Positions 43,959-53,106 of a stretch of DNA of 64,000 bases are shown one piece after another. Origin of the DNA: Streptomyces sp. NBC_01260. Its GTDB lineage: Bacteria > Actinomycetota > Actinomycetes > Streptomycetales > Streptomycetaceae. The position numbers and the translations under genes are program-made. Positions within the stretch are counted from its first letter, which is position 1, and each line of letters starts with the position of its first letter. Below the pieces are notes generated by a model that had not been told where the DNA came from, ran no database searches, and worked only from the letters and a program-made list of their open reading frames with translations. Location: assembly GCF_036226405.1 (NCBI RefSeq), contig NZ_CP108464.1:1-64000 (forward strand), in the 5' to 3' direction.

Positions 43959-44849
43959 TCACCTGGCCAGTCGGGCCGGCTCGTCGAGGCGTGTCAGCTT
44001 GTGAGGGTTGCGCACCACATAGATCCGTGTAATGAGGCCGTTCTCGACCTCGATGCTCACCGCGGCCGGCTCGCCGTCGAACTCGATACGGCCCGCGGGG
44101 GCGCCGTTGAGCCACACGGGCGTCGTCTCGAGCGCCTCGACGAGCCGCTCCGCCCTGGCGAGCACCGGCGCCACCTGGGCGGCACCGCAGATCGGCACCA
44201 GAGCGGCCGACACGATCCCGCCCCCGTCGGCGATCATGACCACGTCAGGGGCCATGACCTCCAGCAGGTCCTGAAGCTTCCCGGTACGCAGTGCGGTCAG
44301 GAACCGCTCCACCACGACCTGCTGTTCCGAGCGGCTCACCTGCATCCGCGGCCGGCGGGCCGCCACGTGCTCGCGTGCGCGCCGCGCGATCTGCCGTACG
44401 GCGGCCGCCGACTTGCCGACGGCTTCCGCGATCTCCCCGTACGGCATGTCGAAGACCTCGCGGAGCACGAAGACGGCGCGTTCGGTGGGCGCGAGTGTCT
44501 CGAGCACGGTCAGCATCGCGATCGAGACACTCTCCGCCAGTTCGACGTCCTCGGCCACATCGGGGCTGGTCAGCAGCGGCTCCGGAAGCCACTCCCCCAC
44601 GTAGTCCTCGCGGCTGCGCGACAGCGAGCGCAGCCGGTTGAGGGACTGGCGGGTGACGGCCCGCACCAGATACGCCCGGGGCTCGCGCACCTGGGAGTGA
44701 TCGACGTCGGCCCACCGCAGCCAGGTCTCCTGCAGCACGTCCTCCGCATCGGCCGCGGAGCCGAGCATCTCGTAGGCGACGGTGAACAGCAGGCTGCGGT
44801 GGGCGACGAACGGGTCGCCGGTCATGGCGTCATGAGTCACACCGATCAT
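43959..44849 (-). CDS. ECF41-family RNA polymerase sigma factor with C-terminal SnoaL domain
   Basis: 296 residues. Sigma region 2 (YEMLGSAADAEDVLQETWLRW) and region 4 (ERAVFVLREVFDMPYGEIAE, SAAAVRQIARRAREHV) are followed by a ~100-residue SnoaL-like extension carrying the ADGGG motif and the NPHKL motif (consensus NPDKL) that characterise ECF41 factors, where the extension controls activity in place of an anti-sigma factor. It starts 4 nt after the AhpD/CMD-like gene, so the two are co-transcribed, as is usual for ECF41 loci. Confidence 0.92.
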   Translation of the reverse strand: MIGVTHDAMTGDPFVAHRSLLFTVAYEMLGSAADAEDVLQETWLRWADVDHSQVREPRAYLVRAVTRQSLNRLRSLSRSREDYVGEWLPEPLLTSPDVAEDVELAESVSIAMLTVLETLAPTERAVFVLREVFDMPYGEIAEAVGKSAAAVRQIARRAREHVAARRPRMQVSRSEQQVVVERFLTALRTGKLQDLLEVMAPDVVMIADGGGIVSAALVPICGAAQVAPVLARAERLVEALETTPVWLNGAPAGRIEFDGEPAAVSIEVENGLITRIYVVRNPHKLTRLDEPARLAR

Positions 44850-44853
44850 GGTG

Positions 44854-45423
44854 TCAGACTGCGCCGGCCGTCCGGGGCCGCTCGGCCAGCGGGATCTGGC
44901 AGGCTTCGGAGTAGCCCTGCGAGGTGATCCCGTGCGCGGTGTTGACCCGGGTGGAGAGGTTGGCGAAGCCGACGAACACGGTGAGCTCGACCAGGCCCGC
45001 CGGGCCGAGCTGCTTGAGCAGGCTCGCCGACAGCTCGTCCGAGACGGTCGGCGGGGTGTTCGTCATGGCCTCCGAGTACTCCATCACCTCGCACTCCAGC
45101 GGGGTGAACGCGTCGGAGTCACGCCAGTTGGGCACCTGGCTGGCCTTGGTCAGGTCCAGGTTCTGGTTCAGCGCGGCGAAGTAGTTGATGTCCAGGCACC
45201 AGCTGCAGCCGACCTGGGCCGCCACGGCCATGTGCGCGAACGTCTTGAGGCCCTCGTCCACCGCGTCCCACGCGGCGGCCTTCGCCGAGAACTCCAGGTT
45301 GGAGGTGGCGACGGCGGGGTTGTTGAAGACCACCTCAACGGGCTCGGGCACGGAGCCGAGCTGCTGGATGAGAGCTTCCTTCATCTCGGCGGGAAGCTCG
45401 GCCTTGGGGATACGCGGTGTCAT
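44854..45423 (-). CDS. Carboxymuconolactone decarboxylase/AhpD-family protein
   Basis: 189 residues. The AhpD-like core has GCSWCLDINYF with the redox C-x-x-C and a downstream His-containing helix (FVGFANLSTRVNTAHGI). Such proteins are thiol-dependent peroxidase- or decarboxylase-like enzymes; in ECF41 loci a CMD, oxidoreductase or epimerase gene is the typical target. ATG 45423 has AAGGAG 6 nt upstream. Transcription is expected from the ECF41-type promoter at 45469-45495. Substrate unknown. Confidence 0.88.
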   Translation of the reverse strand: MTPRIPKAELPAEMKEALIQQLGSVPEPVEVVFNNPAVATSNLEFSAKAAAWDAVDEGLKTFAHMAVAAQVGCSWCLDINYFAALNQNLDLTKASQVPNWRDSDAFTPLECEVMEYSEAMTNTPPTVSDELSASLLKQLGPAGLVELTVFVGFANLSTRVNTAHGITSQGYSEACQIPLAERPRTAGAV

Positions 45424-45468
45424 GGTGTTCTCCTTGTTTCAGCGGCCTTGCGGCCTGTTTGACATGAA

Positions 45469-45495
45469 GACACCGCCGGGCGCACGAGTGTGACA
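45469..45495 (-). promoter_or_regulatory. ECF41-type promoter
   Basis: Reading on the minus strand: TGTCACA (45495-45489), a 16-nt spacer, then TGTC (45472-45469). The published ECF41 consensus is TGTCACA-N16-CGTC, so only one base of the -10 differs. It lies about 45 nt upstream of the CMD gene, consistent with autoregulation of the sigma operon. Confidence 0.72.
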
Positions 45496-45498
45496 ACT

Positions 45499-45589
45499 GT
45501 GAGGATCGTGGATGTGCCGCAGGGGGCCGGAGCCTGACCCGTGTGACAACTGGCCGCAGCTGCCTTGGTGTGGAACTGTCGGCCCCGGC
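45499..45589 (+). mobile_element. IS110 left-end remnant with bridge-RNA target loop
   Basis: 91 bp identical to the first 91 bp of the IS110 at 30891, then the homology stops. The flank TGTGACAACT (45489-45498) is the same 10-nt target as the complete copy, extended by one matching G. It retains the target-binding loop but not the donor loop or recombinase. Confidence 0.9.
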
Positions 45590-45690
45590 TCGCCCGTCCG
45601 GGTGCGGTCTTTTTCGCAGCGGCGAACATCGCTAACCTCAGGAGTCGCAATTGACAGCCGCGTATCTCATGCGGTGAGAACGGGGGAGCC

Positions 45691-46095
45691 ATGGACGTCA
45701 CGGTGATCGCAGAAGGCCCCGACGGAGGAGAAAAACTCCGTTCCTTACGGGGATGGTTGGTCGATTCTCAGGAGTTGCGGGGGCGGGTCGACAGCGTGGA
45801 GCGGCCGCCGAAGACCGGCACGCTGGGCCCGGTGCTGGACGCCCTGTCGGTCGCACTCGGCCCGGCCGGTGCGGCGAGCGCGTTCGCTACCGGTCTCATC
45901 GCCTGGCTGCGCACCCGCCGGGGTGATGTACAAATCAAGGTCACGCTCCCGGACCGTAGTTCGCTGGAGCTGACCGCGAAGCGGGTATCCGGTCTCGACG
46001 CTGACGCCCTGCAGCAGCAAGTGACCGAGGTCACCGATCTGTTGAGCCGACAACAAGGAGACACGGGCGGGGCCGAGCGTCGCGAGCTGCCATGA
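45691..46095 (+). CDS. Effector-associated constant component EACC1
   Basis: 134 residues with GGGGGAG upstream of ATG 45691. Layout fits EACC1: an N-terminal strand-helix unit (LRSLRGWLVDSQELRGRV), a hydrophobic segment (VALGPAGAASAFATGLIAWL), RTRRGDVQIKVTLPD and a Leu/Gln-rich tail. EACC1 proteins are the fixed small partner of actinobacterial NTP-dependent conflict systems (ternary systems of Kaur, Burroughs, Iyer and Aravind). It overlaps the caspase-NTPase gene by 4 nt, confirming the pair works together. Confidence 0.85.
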   Translation: MDVTVIAEGPDGGEKLRSLRGWLVDSQELRGRVDSVERPPKTGTLGPVLDALSVALGPAGAASAFATGLIAWLRTRRGDVQIKVTLPDRSSLELTAKRVSGLDADALQQQVTEVTDLLSRQQGDTGGAERRELP

Positions 46096-49000
46096 CGGAC
46101 CTGTCCGGCGCGGGCGTACGGGTCCTGCTGATCGCGACCGCCACGCACGAAGGCGCCCTGCTGACGTCGGTGCCCGCAGTCGCCACCTCCTGCCAGGATC
46201 TGCGCACCGCCTTGATCGAACGCTGTGGGGTGCGGCCCGACCACCTGCGCCCGCTGCTTGACCCGGCCGACGCGCAGACCATGGCGCGGGCCGTCACCGA
46301 GGAGGCGCAGCGCGCGGAAACCGTGCTGCTGGTCTACTTCATCGGGCATGGTCTGCTCGGTCCGGACGGGGAGCTGTACCTGGCGGCGACCAGCACCGAC
46401 CGCCTCACCCCTGGAATGGCCGAGCACCAGGCACTGTCGTTCTCCTCGCTGCGCCAGGCGCTGGAGGCGAGCCGGGCGTCGTCCGTTGTCGTCGTACTCG
46501 ACTGCTGCTTCTCCGGGCGGGTCTCCTTGAGCGGCAGCCCGTCCCTGCCTGCGTTCACAATGACGCCCGCGCACGGCATGTACCTCATGGGGTCCGCCGA
46601 ACAACTGGCTCTCGCGCCTCCCCACGCCGTGCACACCGCGTTCACCGGTGCGCTCATCGAGCTGCTGACGCACGGCGACCCGCGCGGGCTCCAGCCGCTG
46701 ACCCTTGATGCCGTGTTCGACGGGGTTTTCCGGGCGATGAGTGACCGGCAGGGGCCGCTGCCCCGGCGTCAGGCCGGGGACCGCTCGGGACACCTCGTCA
46801 TCGCACCGAACTCGGCGGTGCCAACGCAGGCGGGTCCTCCAGAGGAAGCGGAGCCCGCGCCCGGCCGCTGCCCGTATCTGGGCTTGGATGCCTTCGGGGT
46901 GGACGACGCCGACGTGTTCTTCGGGCGTGACGGTATGACGGAGCGGGTGTTCGCCGCGCTGACGGAGGTGGCCGCGACGGATGAGCCGGGCCCGCTGGTT
47001 CTGGTGGGCCCGTCCGGTTCGGGAAAGACCTCTCTGCTCAGCTCCGGTCTCATGGCCGGGCTGCGTGAGCGGGGCTTGCTCGGCACCACCTCCTGGCTCT
47101 CCCTGCGCCTCACCCCCGGCAGAAGCCCGCTGCGGCGGCTGGCAGCTCGGTTCGACACCAGCCCCGAGTCCGTCGATCTGATCCGGGAGGATCCCGACCG
47201 CGCGGCCGAGCTGGCCGAACGGCTGCTGGCCGGCCGGCCGGAGCAGAGGCTGATCGTCGTTGTCGATCAGCTGGAGGAACTGTTCACGCTGTGCACGGAC
47301 CCGTCGGAGCGCACCGCGTTCCTGCGGGCGGTAACTGCCCTGGCCCGGCTTTCGGGCGGGTGCCGGCCGGGGGCGCTGGTGGTGCTCGCGCTCCGGGCGG
47401 ACTTTTACGGTCAGGCGGCCGCGCACCCCGAACTGCTCGCCGCTCTGCGCGACACCCAGCTGTTGGTCGAGCCGATGACCGCCGACGAACTCCACGCCGC
47501 CATCGAGGGACCAGCCGCCGCCGGGGGGCTGGTCCTCGACGAGGGCCTCGCCGACGTGATCCTGCACGAGTTCGGCGCGACAGCAGACCGGCAGCCGGCC
47601 GCGGGGGCACTGCCGCTGCTGTCCCATGTCCTGTGGGCGACCTGGCTGCGCCGCGCCGGATCGCGGCTCACCGTCGCCCAGTACCGGGCCGCCGGTGGTA
47701 TCGCGGAGGCGATCAAGACCACCGCCGACGACACGTACGACGGGCTCGACCTGCAGGGCCGGGAAGCCGTACGGCTCATGTTGCCCCGGCTGGTGCGCGT
47801 GGGAGAGGACTCCGCCGACACAGCCCAGCCGGTGGACCGCTCCGCGCTTCTGCATGGGCTGCCTGACACAGCGGCCGCACAGCGGGCCATTGACCAGTTC
47901 ACCGAAGCCCGCCTACTCACGCTCGATCACGACTCCGCGCGCATCAGCCACGAGACGCTGCTGCGCGCCTGGCCCCGGCTGACGGAGTGGGTCGACGCGG
48001 ACCGGGACTGGCTACGCGCCCGACAGCAACTCGCCGCCGATGCCCGGGCCTGGGAGAAAGCCGGGAGGGAATCCTCGTTGCTGTACCGGGGGAGCAGGCT
48101 GGTTGCTGTACGGGAACGCGCCGAGTCGTCACCGGTGAGCGCCGTCGAACCGGAGTCTGAGCTCGCCAAGTTCGTGGACGCCTCTTGGCATCAGGAGCGC
48201 CGGGGTGTGCGCCGGGTCCGAATCGCGGTGGCGTTCCTCGTGGCTCTGGTCGTGCTCGCCACATACGGGCTGATCGGTTCCGTCGCCTTCCAGCGGCGGG
48301 CCGAGCGGGCGGGCGAACGCGACTTGGCCCGGTACCTCGCCGCCGAATCCGAGGACCTCCGTGACCAGCAGCCCGGTCTGGCCAAGCAGCTCAGCCTGGT
48401 CTCGTACCGGATGAACAAAGACGCGGGGCGCGGGGCGCTACTCAACAGCCGGCGCACGCCCGGTGTGATCAACGCAGAAGAACCTGCCCAAGACCTCGCC
48501 TACAGCGGTGACGGCCGCATCCTCGCAATCTCTGTCTTAGACAGGATCGAGCTGCGCTTCCCGGGCGGCTCCGCGCGGGTCGGAGCGGGCGTGATCGGCC
48601 CGGTCACGATCAGCCGGGACGGCCAGACACTCGCCGCAGTCACCTACGACAAGCGTCGGCCGAAAACGGCGCGGGTGCAGCTGTGGGACATATCGGATCC
48701 CGCCCACCCGAGGCAGACCGCCGCGCCGCAGCTGGACCACGCCGTCCACGCGCTCGCCCTCAGCACGAACGGCAAGACCCTGTACGGCGGTCTGACGACC
48801 GGTGAGATCCGCGTCTGGGACATCGGCGACCAGGCCGCACCGAGACCACTGCCCACACTCCGGGCACATTCGGCGCGGATCGACTCCCTGGCAGTGTCCC
48901 CCCAACGTGACCTGCTCGCCAGCATGAGCGACGACGGCAGAATCCAGCTCTGGAAGGCGGCCGACTCCGGGCGCCCCGAGCGCGTCGCCATGCTCAAGGG

Positions 49001-50627
49001 GGCATCGTACGGCCGCAGCATTCTCATAAACCCCAGACCGCTGCACCGGGTGGCCTTCAACCCCACCGGACGGATGCTCGCAGCTCCCCTCGCCGTGAAG
49101 AATGGGGACAAGCTCGGGCTGTGGGAGTTAGACGCGCCCGACAAGCCCCGAAAGATGGAGAAGAAGAAGGACGACTCGACGATCGACACATCCACCTCCT
49201 GCTACGAAGGCCTGAATTCCCTAGCGTTCAACCCGACCCGCGACTACGTCGCCGGGACCTGCGGCAGCACCTGGCGAGTATGGATCTACCAGAAGACCCT
49301 CGTTCCCGGCGCACTTCTGTCCGGGGCGTCGGGCGGCGGCCAGGGAAGCGGCGACGAGGTGGGGATGGTCCTGTTCGACCCCGCCAAGCCCCGCAGACTG
49401 TTGCAGGCCACCGACCACGGCGTGCGCGTTTTCTACATCAACAACTCCGCCCAACCAGGTGCCGAGGCATTCCTTCCAGCGACGCCCGGAACCGGAGGCC
49501 AGTTCGACTACCGGTTGGCAGGCAAGAGGCAACTGATTGCTCTTCAAGGAGTGGGCTTGAACTACCTGTGGGACGTGACAGAGATGCCGGACTCGGCCAC
49601 GCTCTTGGCCGCGACCCGCTCCCCCGACATGTTCACCGGCGGGGATATCGCCCTCAGCCCGGACGGACGCCTCCTCGCCGACGTGGAAGTGTACGAGGGC
49701 AGTAGGGTCGACAAGAAGGGCAAGAAGCAGGAGAAAGTCGGTCTGCGGCTGCGCAGCACCTCGGCGCCCCGAAGAAGCGCACCGCTGGCTACCATCGACG
49801 AGTTGGACAACGGTGTGGCGGCGATCGCCTTCAGTCCCACCGAGCCCGTCCTGGCCGTGTCCGACATGAACGGCTTCAGAGACAACAACCACAAGACACC
49901 CGTCGTACGGCTCTACGACATCGCGAACCCCAAACGCCCGCGGCAGATCGCCCGAATCCATGCGGCGACCACAAAGCTCGACTTCTCCCCCGATGGTAAG
50001 TCGCTCCTCCTCACCAATTCCCCCTTCGCCGACCCGGACGATCCCCAGCCCCAGCCCGCACAGAAGTTGGAGAGCTGGGACCTCACCAACCCAGCGCAGC
50101 CCGAGGAGCAGTGGGCGCGCCCCGTTGAGACCGGAATCGACTCAGTGCACGTCGCGTTCCGGCCGGACGGCAAGCTGCTCGCCGTCTACGACAATGGGGG
50201 CACGCTGAGGCTGTGGCGCGTCGAAGGACACCGGCTCACCGAGGAGCTGTCTCGCGTCACCGTGGGCGTTCATGGCGGCACGATCGCCTTCAGCCCCGAT
50301 GGAACCCACCTCGCCCTGACCGCGACGAAAACCATCCTTGCCGACGAACGTCCCGAGATCTGGGACCTGACCGATCCGAAGTATCCCAGACGATACTCCT
50401 ACCTGCCCAGCTCATCGCGCGCCGCCGATTTCTACGCACTCCAGTTCAGCCCGGACGGCGAATTCCTCGCCATCGTCAGGGCATCCGCGGGCGTCGAGAT
50501 ATGGGACACCAACCCGGAACGGGTCATCGCCGACCTCTGCGACTCGGCGGGCGATCCCATCAGCGGGCAGGAATGGAAGCACTACCTGCCCGACAAACCG
50601 TACGAGCCGCCGTGTCGTCCGTCCTAG
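46092..50627 (+). CDS. Caspase-like protease / NACHT-type NTPase / WD40 conflict-system protein
   Basis: 1511 residues. Residues 1-~240: caspase-like (C14) domain with catalytic His86 in FIGHG and a DCCFSG block (Cys138/139). Residues ~260-700: STAND-type NTPase opening with PYLGLDAF and DVFFGRD, Walker A GPSGSGKT at 306-313 and a Walker B-like LIVVVDQLEEL. One transmembrane helix at about 709-728 (VAFLVALVVLATYGLIGSV). The C-terminal ~750 residues are WD40-like repeats (ALSTNGKTLYGG, LWDISD, AFSPDGTHLAL). The plan is sensor (WD40), switch (NTPase), effector (protease), likely causing cell death or dormancy when triggered. No lesions seen. Confidence 0.9.
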   Translation: MTDLSGAGVRVLLIATATHEGALLTSVPAVATSCQDLRTALIERCGVRPDHLRPLLDPADAQTMARAVTEEAQRAETVLLVYFIGHGLLGPDGELYLAATSTDRLTPGMAEHQALSFSSLRQALEASRASSVVVVLDCCFSGRVSLSGSPSLPAFTMTPAHGMYLMGSAEQLALAPPHAVHTAFTGALIELLTHGDPRGLQPLTLDAVFDGVFRAMSDRQGPLPRRQAGDRSGHLVIAPNSAVPTQAGPPEEAEPAPGRCPYLGLDAFGVDDADVFFGRDGMTERVFAALTEVAATDEPGPLVLVGPSGSGKTSLLSSGLMAGLRERGLLGTTSWLSLRLTPGRSPLRRLAARFDTSPESVDLIREDPDRAAELAERLLAGRPEQRLIVVVDQLEELFTLCTDPSERTAFLRAVTALARLSGGCRPGALVVLALRADFYGQAAAHPELLAALRDTQLLVEPMTADELHAAIEGPAAAGGLVLDEGLADVILHEFGATADRQPAAGALPLLSHVLWATWLRRAGSRLTVAQYRAAGGIAEAIKTTADDTYDGLDLQGREAVRLMLPRLVRVGEDSADTAQPVDRSALLHGLPDTAAAQRAIDQFTEARLLTLDHDSARISHETLLRAWPRLTEWVDADRDWLRARQQLAADARAWEKAGRESSLLYRGSRLVAVRERAESSPVSAVEPESELAKFVDASWHQERRGVRRVRIAVAFLVALVVLATYGLIGSVAFQRRAERAGERDLARYLAAESEDLRDQQPGLAKQLSLVSYRMNKDAGRGALLNSRRTPGVINAEEPAQDLAYSGDGRILAISVLDRIELRFPGGSARVGAGVIGPVTISRDGQTLAAVTYDKRRPKTARVQLWDISDPAHPRQTAAPQLDHAVHALALSTNGKTLYGGLTTGEIRVWDIGDQAAPRPLPTLRAHSARIDSLAVSPQRDLLASMSDDGRIQLWKAADSGRPERVAMLKGASYGRSILINPRPLHRVAFNPTGRMLAAPLAVKNGDKLGLWELDAPDKPRKMEKKKDDSTIDTSTSCYEGLNSLAFNPTRDYVAGTCGSTWRVWIYQKTLVPGALLSGASGGGQGSGDEVGMVLFDPAKPRRLLQATDHGVRVFYINNSAQPGAEAFLPATPGTGGQFDYRLAGKRQLIALQGVGLNYLWDVTEMPDSATLLAATRSPDMFTGGDIALSPDGRLLADVEVYEGSRVDKKGKKQEKVGLRLRSTSAPRRSAPLATIDELDNGVAAIAFSPTEPVLAVSDMNGFRDNNHKTPVVRLYDIANPKRPRQIARIHAATTKLDFSPDGKSLLLTNSPFADPDDPQPQPAQKLESWDLTNPAQPEEQWARPVETGIDSVHVAFRPDGKLLAVYDNGGTLRLWRVEGHRLTEELSRVTVGVHGGTIAFSPDGTHLALTATKTILADERPEIWDLTDPKYPRRYSYLPSSSRAADFYALQFSPDGEFLAIVRASAGVEIWDTNPERVIADLCDSAGDPISGQEWKHYLPDKPYEPPCRPS

Positions 50628-50684
50628 TCACGGGCGGAGCGGCGGAGCGGATCTGGACCTGCCGATCGGTCGGGGCATCGACAC

Positions 50685-50927
50685 TCATGCCGCCCTCACT
50701 CCGCGATAGTCGCCGCGGGCCTGACGGCGCAGCTCAATCCGGTCCGCCGGCCTGCCGGGCGGTCGGGTGTTCCAGAAGGGGTGCCACCAGATGCGGGCGG
50801 ACAGGAGAAGCAGGCGGCGGCGCAGTGCGGTGTTGCCGTGCTGGCGGGGTGCTGCGAGGGCGTCGTACGTGGCGTTGAGGTCGCGCTGGGCCTGCACCAG
50901 GTCGGCAGGGAAGGTGGGGGCATTCAT
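50685..50927 (-). CDS. Small conserved Streptomyces hypothetical protein
   Basis: 80 residues from ATG 50927 (or ATG 50963): MNAPTFPADLVQAQRDLNAT, a basic middle (RRRLLLLSARIWWHPFW) and RIELRRQARGDYRGV. It looks like a small helical DNA- or membrane-associated protein of a type repeatedly seen beside XRE regulators in Streptomyces. Function unknown. The ~330 nt upstream (50928-51254) hold no supported gene. Confidence 0.6.
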   Translation of the reverse strand: MNAPTFPADLVQAQRDLNATYDALAAPRQHGNTALRRRLLLLSARIWWHPFWNTRPPGRPADRIELRRQARGDYRGVRAA

Positions 50928-51254
50928 CCCCGCATTAGATCGTGTGTTCGATTTTCTTGTCACGTCTGGACACGCGCGTCCGTGCTCGCTGCCCGATCAT
51001 CCGCACGACCCTACCGGCAGCCACCGAACATGGCGGGGGCCTGCAACGCACGGCCCTGCACCGGCTCCACGCACCTCCATCCAGGGCATCGGCGCAGTTC
51101 AGGGGTGAAACGTGCAGGAGCGTTTCACCGGTCGCGTTTCACTGCCACAGGCTGGTGTTGCACCTGTATGGGCTGCGCAGCGGGCAGGGACTCTTCGTGG
51201 TGAAGTCGCGCCGATTCCCGTGCTGGTGGACCCGCGTCGCACCAGACTGGTCGC

Positions 51255-51514
51255 ATGACACAGGGACCGAGGGTGTGCGGCAGCGAGCGTGATGACCCGG
51301 AGCACGGGCCACAGCCCGGCCGCGACTACCGCGAGCTGACCGGTGGGCGGACGGGCAGCTGATCGAGGTGACCGGCTGGACTGAAGAGGAGATCACCACC
51401 GGCGCGTACCTGATCACCCCTCATAGCGCATACGGGCCGGGCGGGCGGGCCTCCTACGGGCCTACCTTCAGCCGTCCTGGCGGTCCGTGGGTATGGGAGG
51501 GTGACACGCCCTGA
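51255..51514 (+). pseudogene. Small hypothetical gene, frameshifted
   Basis: ATG 51255 opens MTQGPRVCGSERDDPEHGPQ and runs to RDYRELTGG; after one extra base (a GGTGGGCGG stretch near 51340) the next frame gives GQLIEVTGWTEEEITTGAYL and ends WVWEGDTP with TGA at 51512-51514. The continuous bias on both sides of the shift supports a single ~85-residue protein. The 3' end overlaps the convergent gene by ~60 bp. Function unknown. Confidence 0.5.
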
Positions 51515-51966
51515 TCGGCTGAGGGCGCGGCAGGCTGACCGGTTGCGGTCTCCAGGCGGTCCAGGCGTGCGTAGAGGGCACGAACAAGCCGCGCACGGCT
51601 CTGGGCGCAGCGGACGGTGCCCTCGATCATCGTGGACAGCCGGCCTTCCGCCTCACGCAGGACGACGTCGGCGAGTGCCTTCGGCCCGCTGTCCTTGGGC
51701 AGCTGGTCGGCGCGGCGGCGGACGTCGGCGGCGACCGCGCGGGCGTGACCTGTGAGCTGGAGGGCGATCTGCTCCAGGTCTCGGGTGGTGAGCGTGTCCT
51801 CCCCGGTCCATGCGAGGACGGCCGTGACGAGACACTCGTACGACTCGCGGTCGAGCGGGAGCTCCGCCTCGATGAGGCCGTCGGGGTCGTACAGGACCGT
51901 GTGGGCGCTGGTGTGCACGGCGGGCCTTGCTGCTGGGGCGTCTTCGCGCGGGTGGCCGGCGGTCAC
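51454..51966 (-). CDS. Conserved Streptomyces hypothetical protein
   Basis: 170 residues. Helical: LYDPDGLIEAELPLDRESYE, VLAWTGEDTLTTRDLEQIAL, DVVLREAEGRLSTMIEGTV and an amphipathic LVRALYARLDRLET helix, then a Pro/Ser-rich tail. ATG overlaps the stop of the upstream small gene (ATGA). The family recurs near XRE-DUF397 or DUF6879-type regulators; role unknown. Confidence 0.65.
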   Translation of the reverse strand: MTAGHPREDAPAARPAVHTSAHTVLYDPDGLIEAELPLDRESYECLVTAVLAWTGEDTLTTRDLEQIALQLTGHARAVAADVRRRADQLPKDSGPKALADVVLREAEGRLSTMIEGTVRCAQSRARLVRALYARLDRLETATGQPAAPSADQGVSPSHTHGPPGRLKVGP

Positions 51967-52145
51967 CGCTGGGGGTCCTCGCCGTCGCCGTGCCTGTCGT
52001 CCTGGTCCTCGGTCCGCGGAGCGAGGAACCTGGCGAAGCCCCGGTCCGCGCGGGCCAGCAGGGCCGGTGAGGGGATGCCGTAGGCGGGCGACTGGAGGCC
52101 GCGGCCCACCGGCTCGGGGGCGGGGGTGTCGGTATGTACGCGCAT
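51963..52145 (-). CDS. Small hypothetical protein
   Basis: 60 residues: a Thr/Pro-rich N-terminus, then GIPSPALLARADRGFARFLA and an acidic tail. It is translationally coupled (ATGA) to the following 170-residue protein. A similar ALLARADRG phrase is encoded on the minus strand near 15900, possibly marking a decayed relative there. No function assigned. Confidence 0.55.
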   Translation of the reverse strand: MRVHTDTPAPEPVGRGLQSPAYGIPSPALLARADRGFARFLAPRTEDQDDRHGDGEDPQR

Positions 52146-52241
52146 GGGGACCCGCCTCTCCGGCCGGTGGTTCGTCGGTGACTTCGACGCTACGCAGCGT
52201 TGGGGCCCGTCCTCAACGAAGTTGCGAGTAATTGCGGAGGT

Positions 52242-53090
52242 TCACTCCAGGGCATCGATCGCGGCCTGGATGAGCGTGCGGGCGGCGTCGCCGTACACGG
52301 CCATCTCCGCGAGGCCGGTGAACGCCTTCGCGTAGTCGGCGAGCTCGCGCGGCTGCGTCACGTTGATCTCTGCGGTGAGTGTCTCCACCACGGCCTGGAA
52401 GTCGTCATGCAAATAGAACGCCTCGAGCGGCCACACGGTGCGCTGCGCGGTGAACGGGATGATCCCCAGCGAGACGGACGCGAGCGGCATCACGGCCAGG
52501 AGGTGGCGCAACTGCCCGCGCATGGCATCGGGGTCTGCGGTGCGGAAACGCAGGACGGACTCCTCGATGAGGACGACGAAGAGCCGGCCGCCCTCGTAGA
52601 GGAACCGGGAGCGGGCGACGCGGGCGGCGACAGCTTCGGAGACGTCGTTCGGAGTGCCCTGGAAGCTGGTGATCTGGTTCATGAGGGCGGTCGCGAAGCC
52701 GGGGGTCTGGAGGAACCCGGGCGGCACGTTGGAGAGGTACGCCCGGCAGACGCGGGTGCGCTCGTAGAGGGCGTAGAAGTCTTCCTGGACCTTGCGCATG
52801 CCGCCCTGGTGCAGGCGGCGCCACTCCAGGTACATGGAGTCGACGGCGCGGGCGGTGGCAATCAGGTCGTCGGCCTGGTCGTCGGCGCCGCACGCCTGGC
52901 ACCAGGTGCGGATGTCCGTATCGGAGGGCGGGGCGGCGCCCTTCTGGATCCGGGTGGTCTTCGCGGGGTGCCAGCCGCACCGGGCGGAGAGTTCGCGCCC
53001 GGTGAGGCCGGCGTCTTTGCGCAGGTGCTGCAACCGCACGGCGAGCGCCTCGCGGGCTCCCTGGGCGCTGGACGATGGAGATGCGGTCAT
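52242..53090 (-). CDS. XRE-family regulator with DUF5753 domain
   Basis: 282 residues. N-terminal XRE helix-turn-helix (LQHLRKDAGLTGRELSARCG, HPAKTTRIQKG) and the ~180-residue DUF5753 domain (VQEDFYALYERTRVCRAYLS, PGFLQTPGFATALM, LLAVMPLASVSLGIIPF, VWPLEAFYLHDD). Such proteins are abundant Streptomyces regulators, often paired with small partners. Follows the DUF6879 gene by 17 nt in the same direction. Ribosome site is weak. Confidence 0.88.
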   Translation of the reverse strand: MTASPSSSAQGAREALAVRLQHLRKDAGLTGRELSARCGWHPAKTTRIQKGAAPPSDTDIRTWCQACGADDQADDLIATARAVDSMYLEWRRLHQGGMRKVQEDFYALYERTRVCRAYLSNVPPGFLQTPGFATALMNQITSFQGTPNDVSEAVAARVARSRFLYEGGRLFVVLIEESVLRFRTADPDAMRGQLRHLLAVMPLASVSLGIIPFTAQRTVWPLEAFYLHDDFQAVVETLTAEINVTQPRELADYAKAFTGLAEMAVYGDAARTLIQAAIDALE

Positions 53091-53106
53091 GTGGCTGCTC
53101 AGGGGC

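Noticed and set aside
45768..47855. 695-codon open frame on the minus strand
   Set aside because: Antisense shadow of the EACC1 and caspase-NTPase genes.
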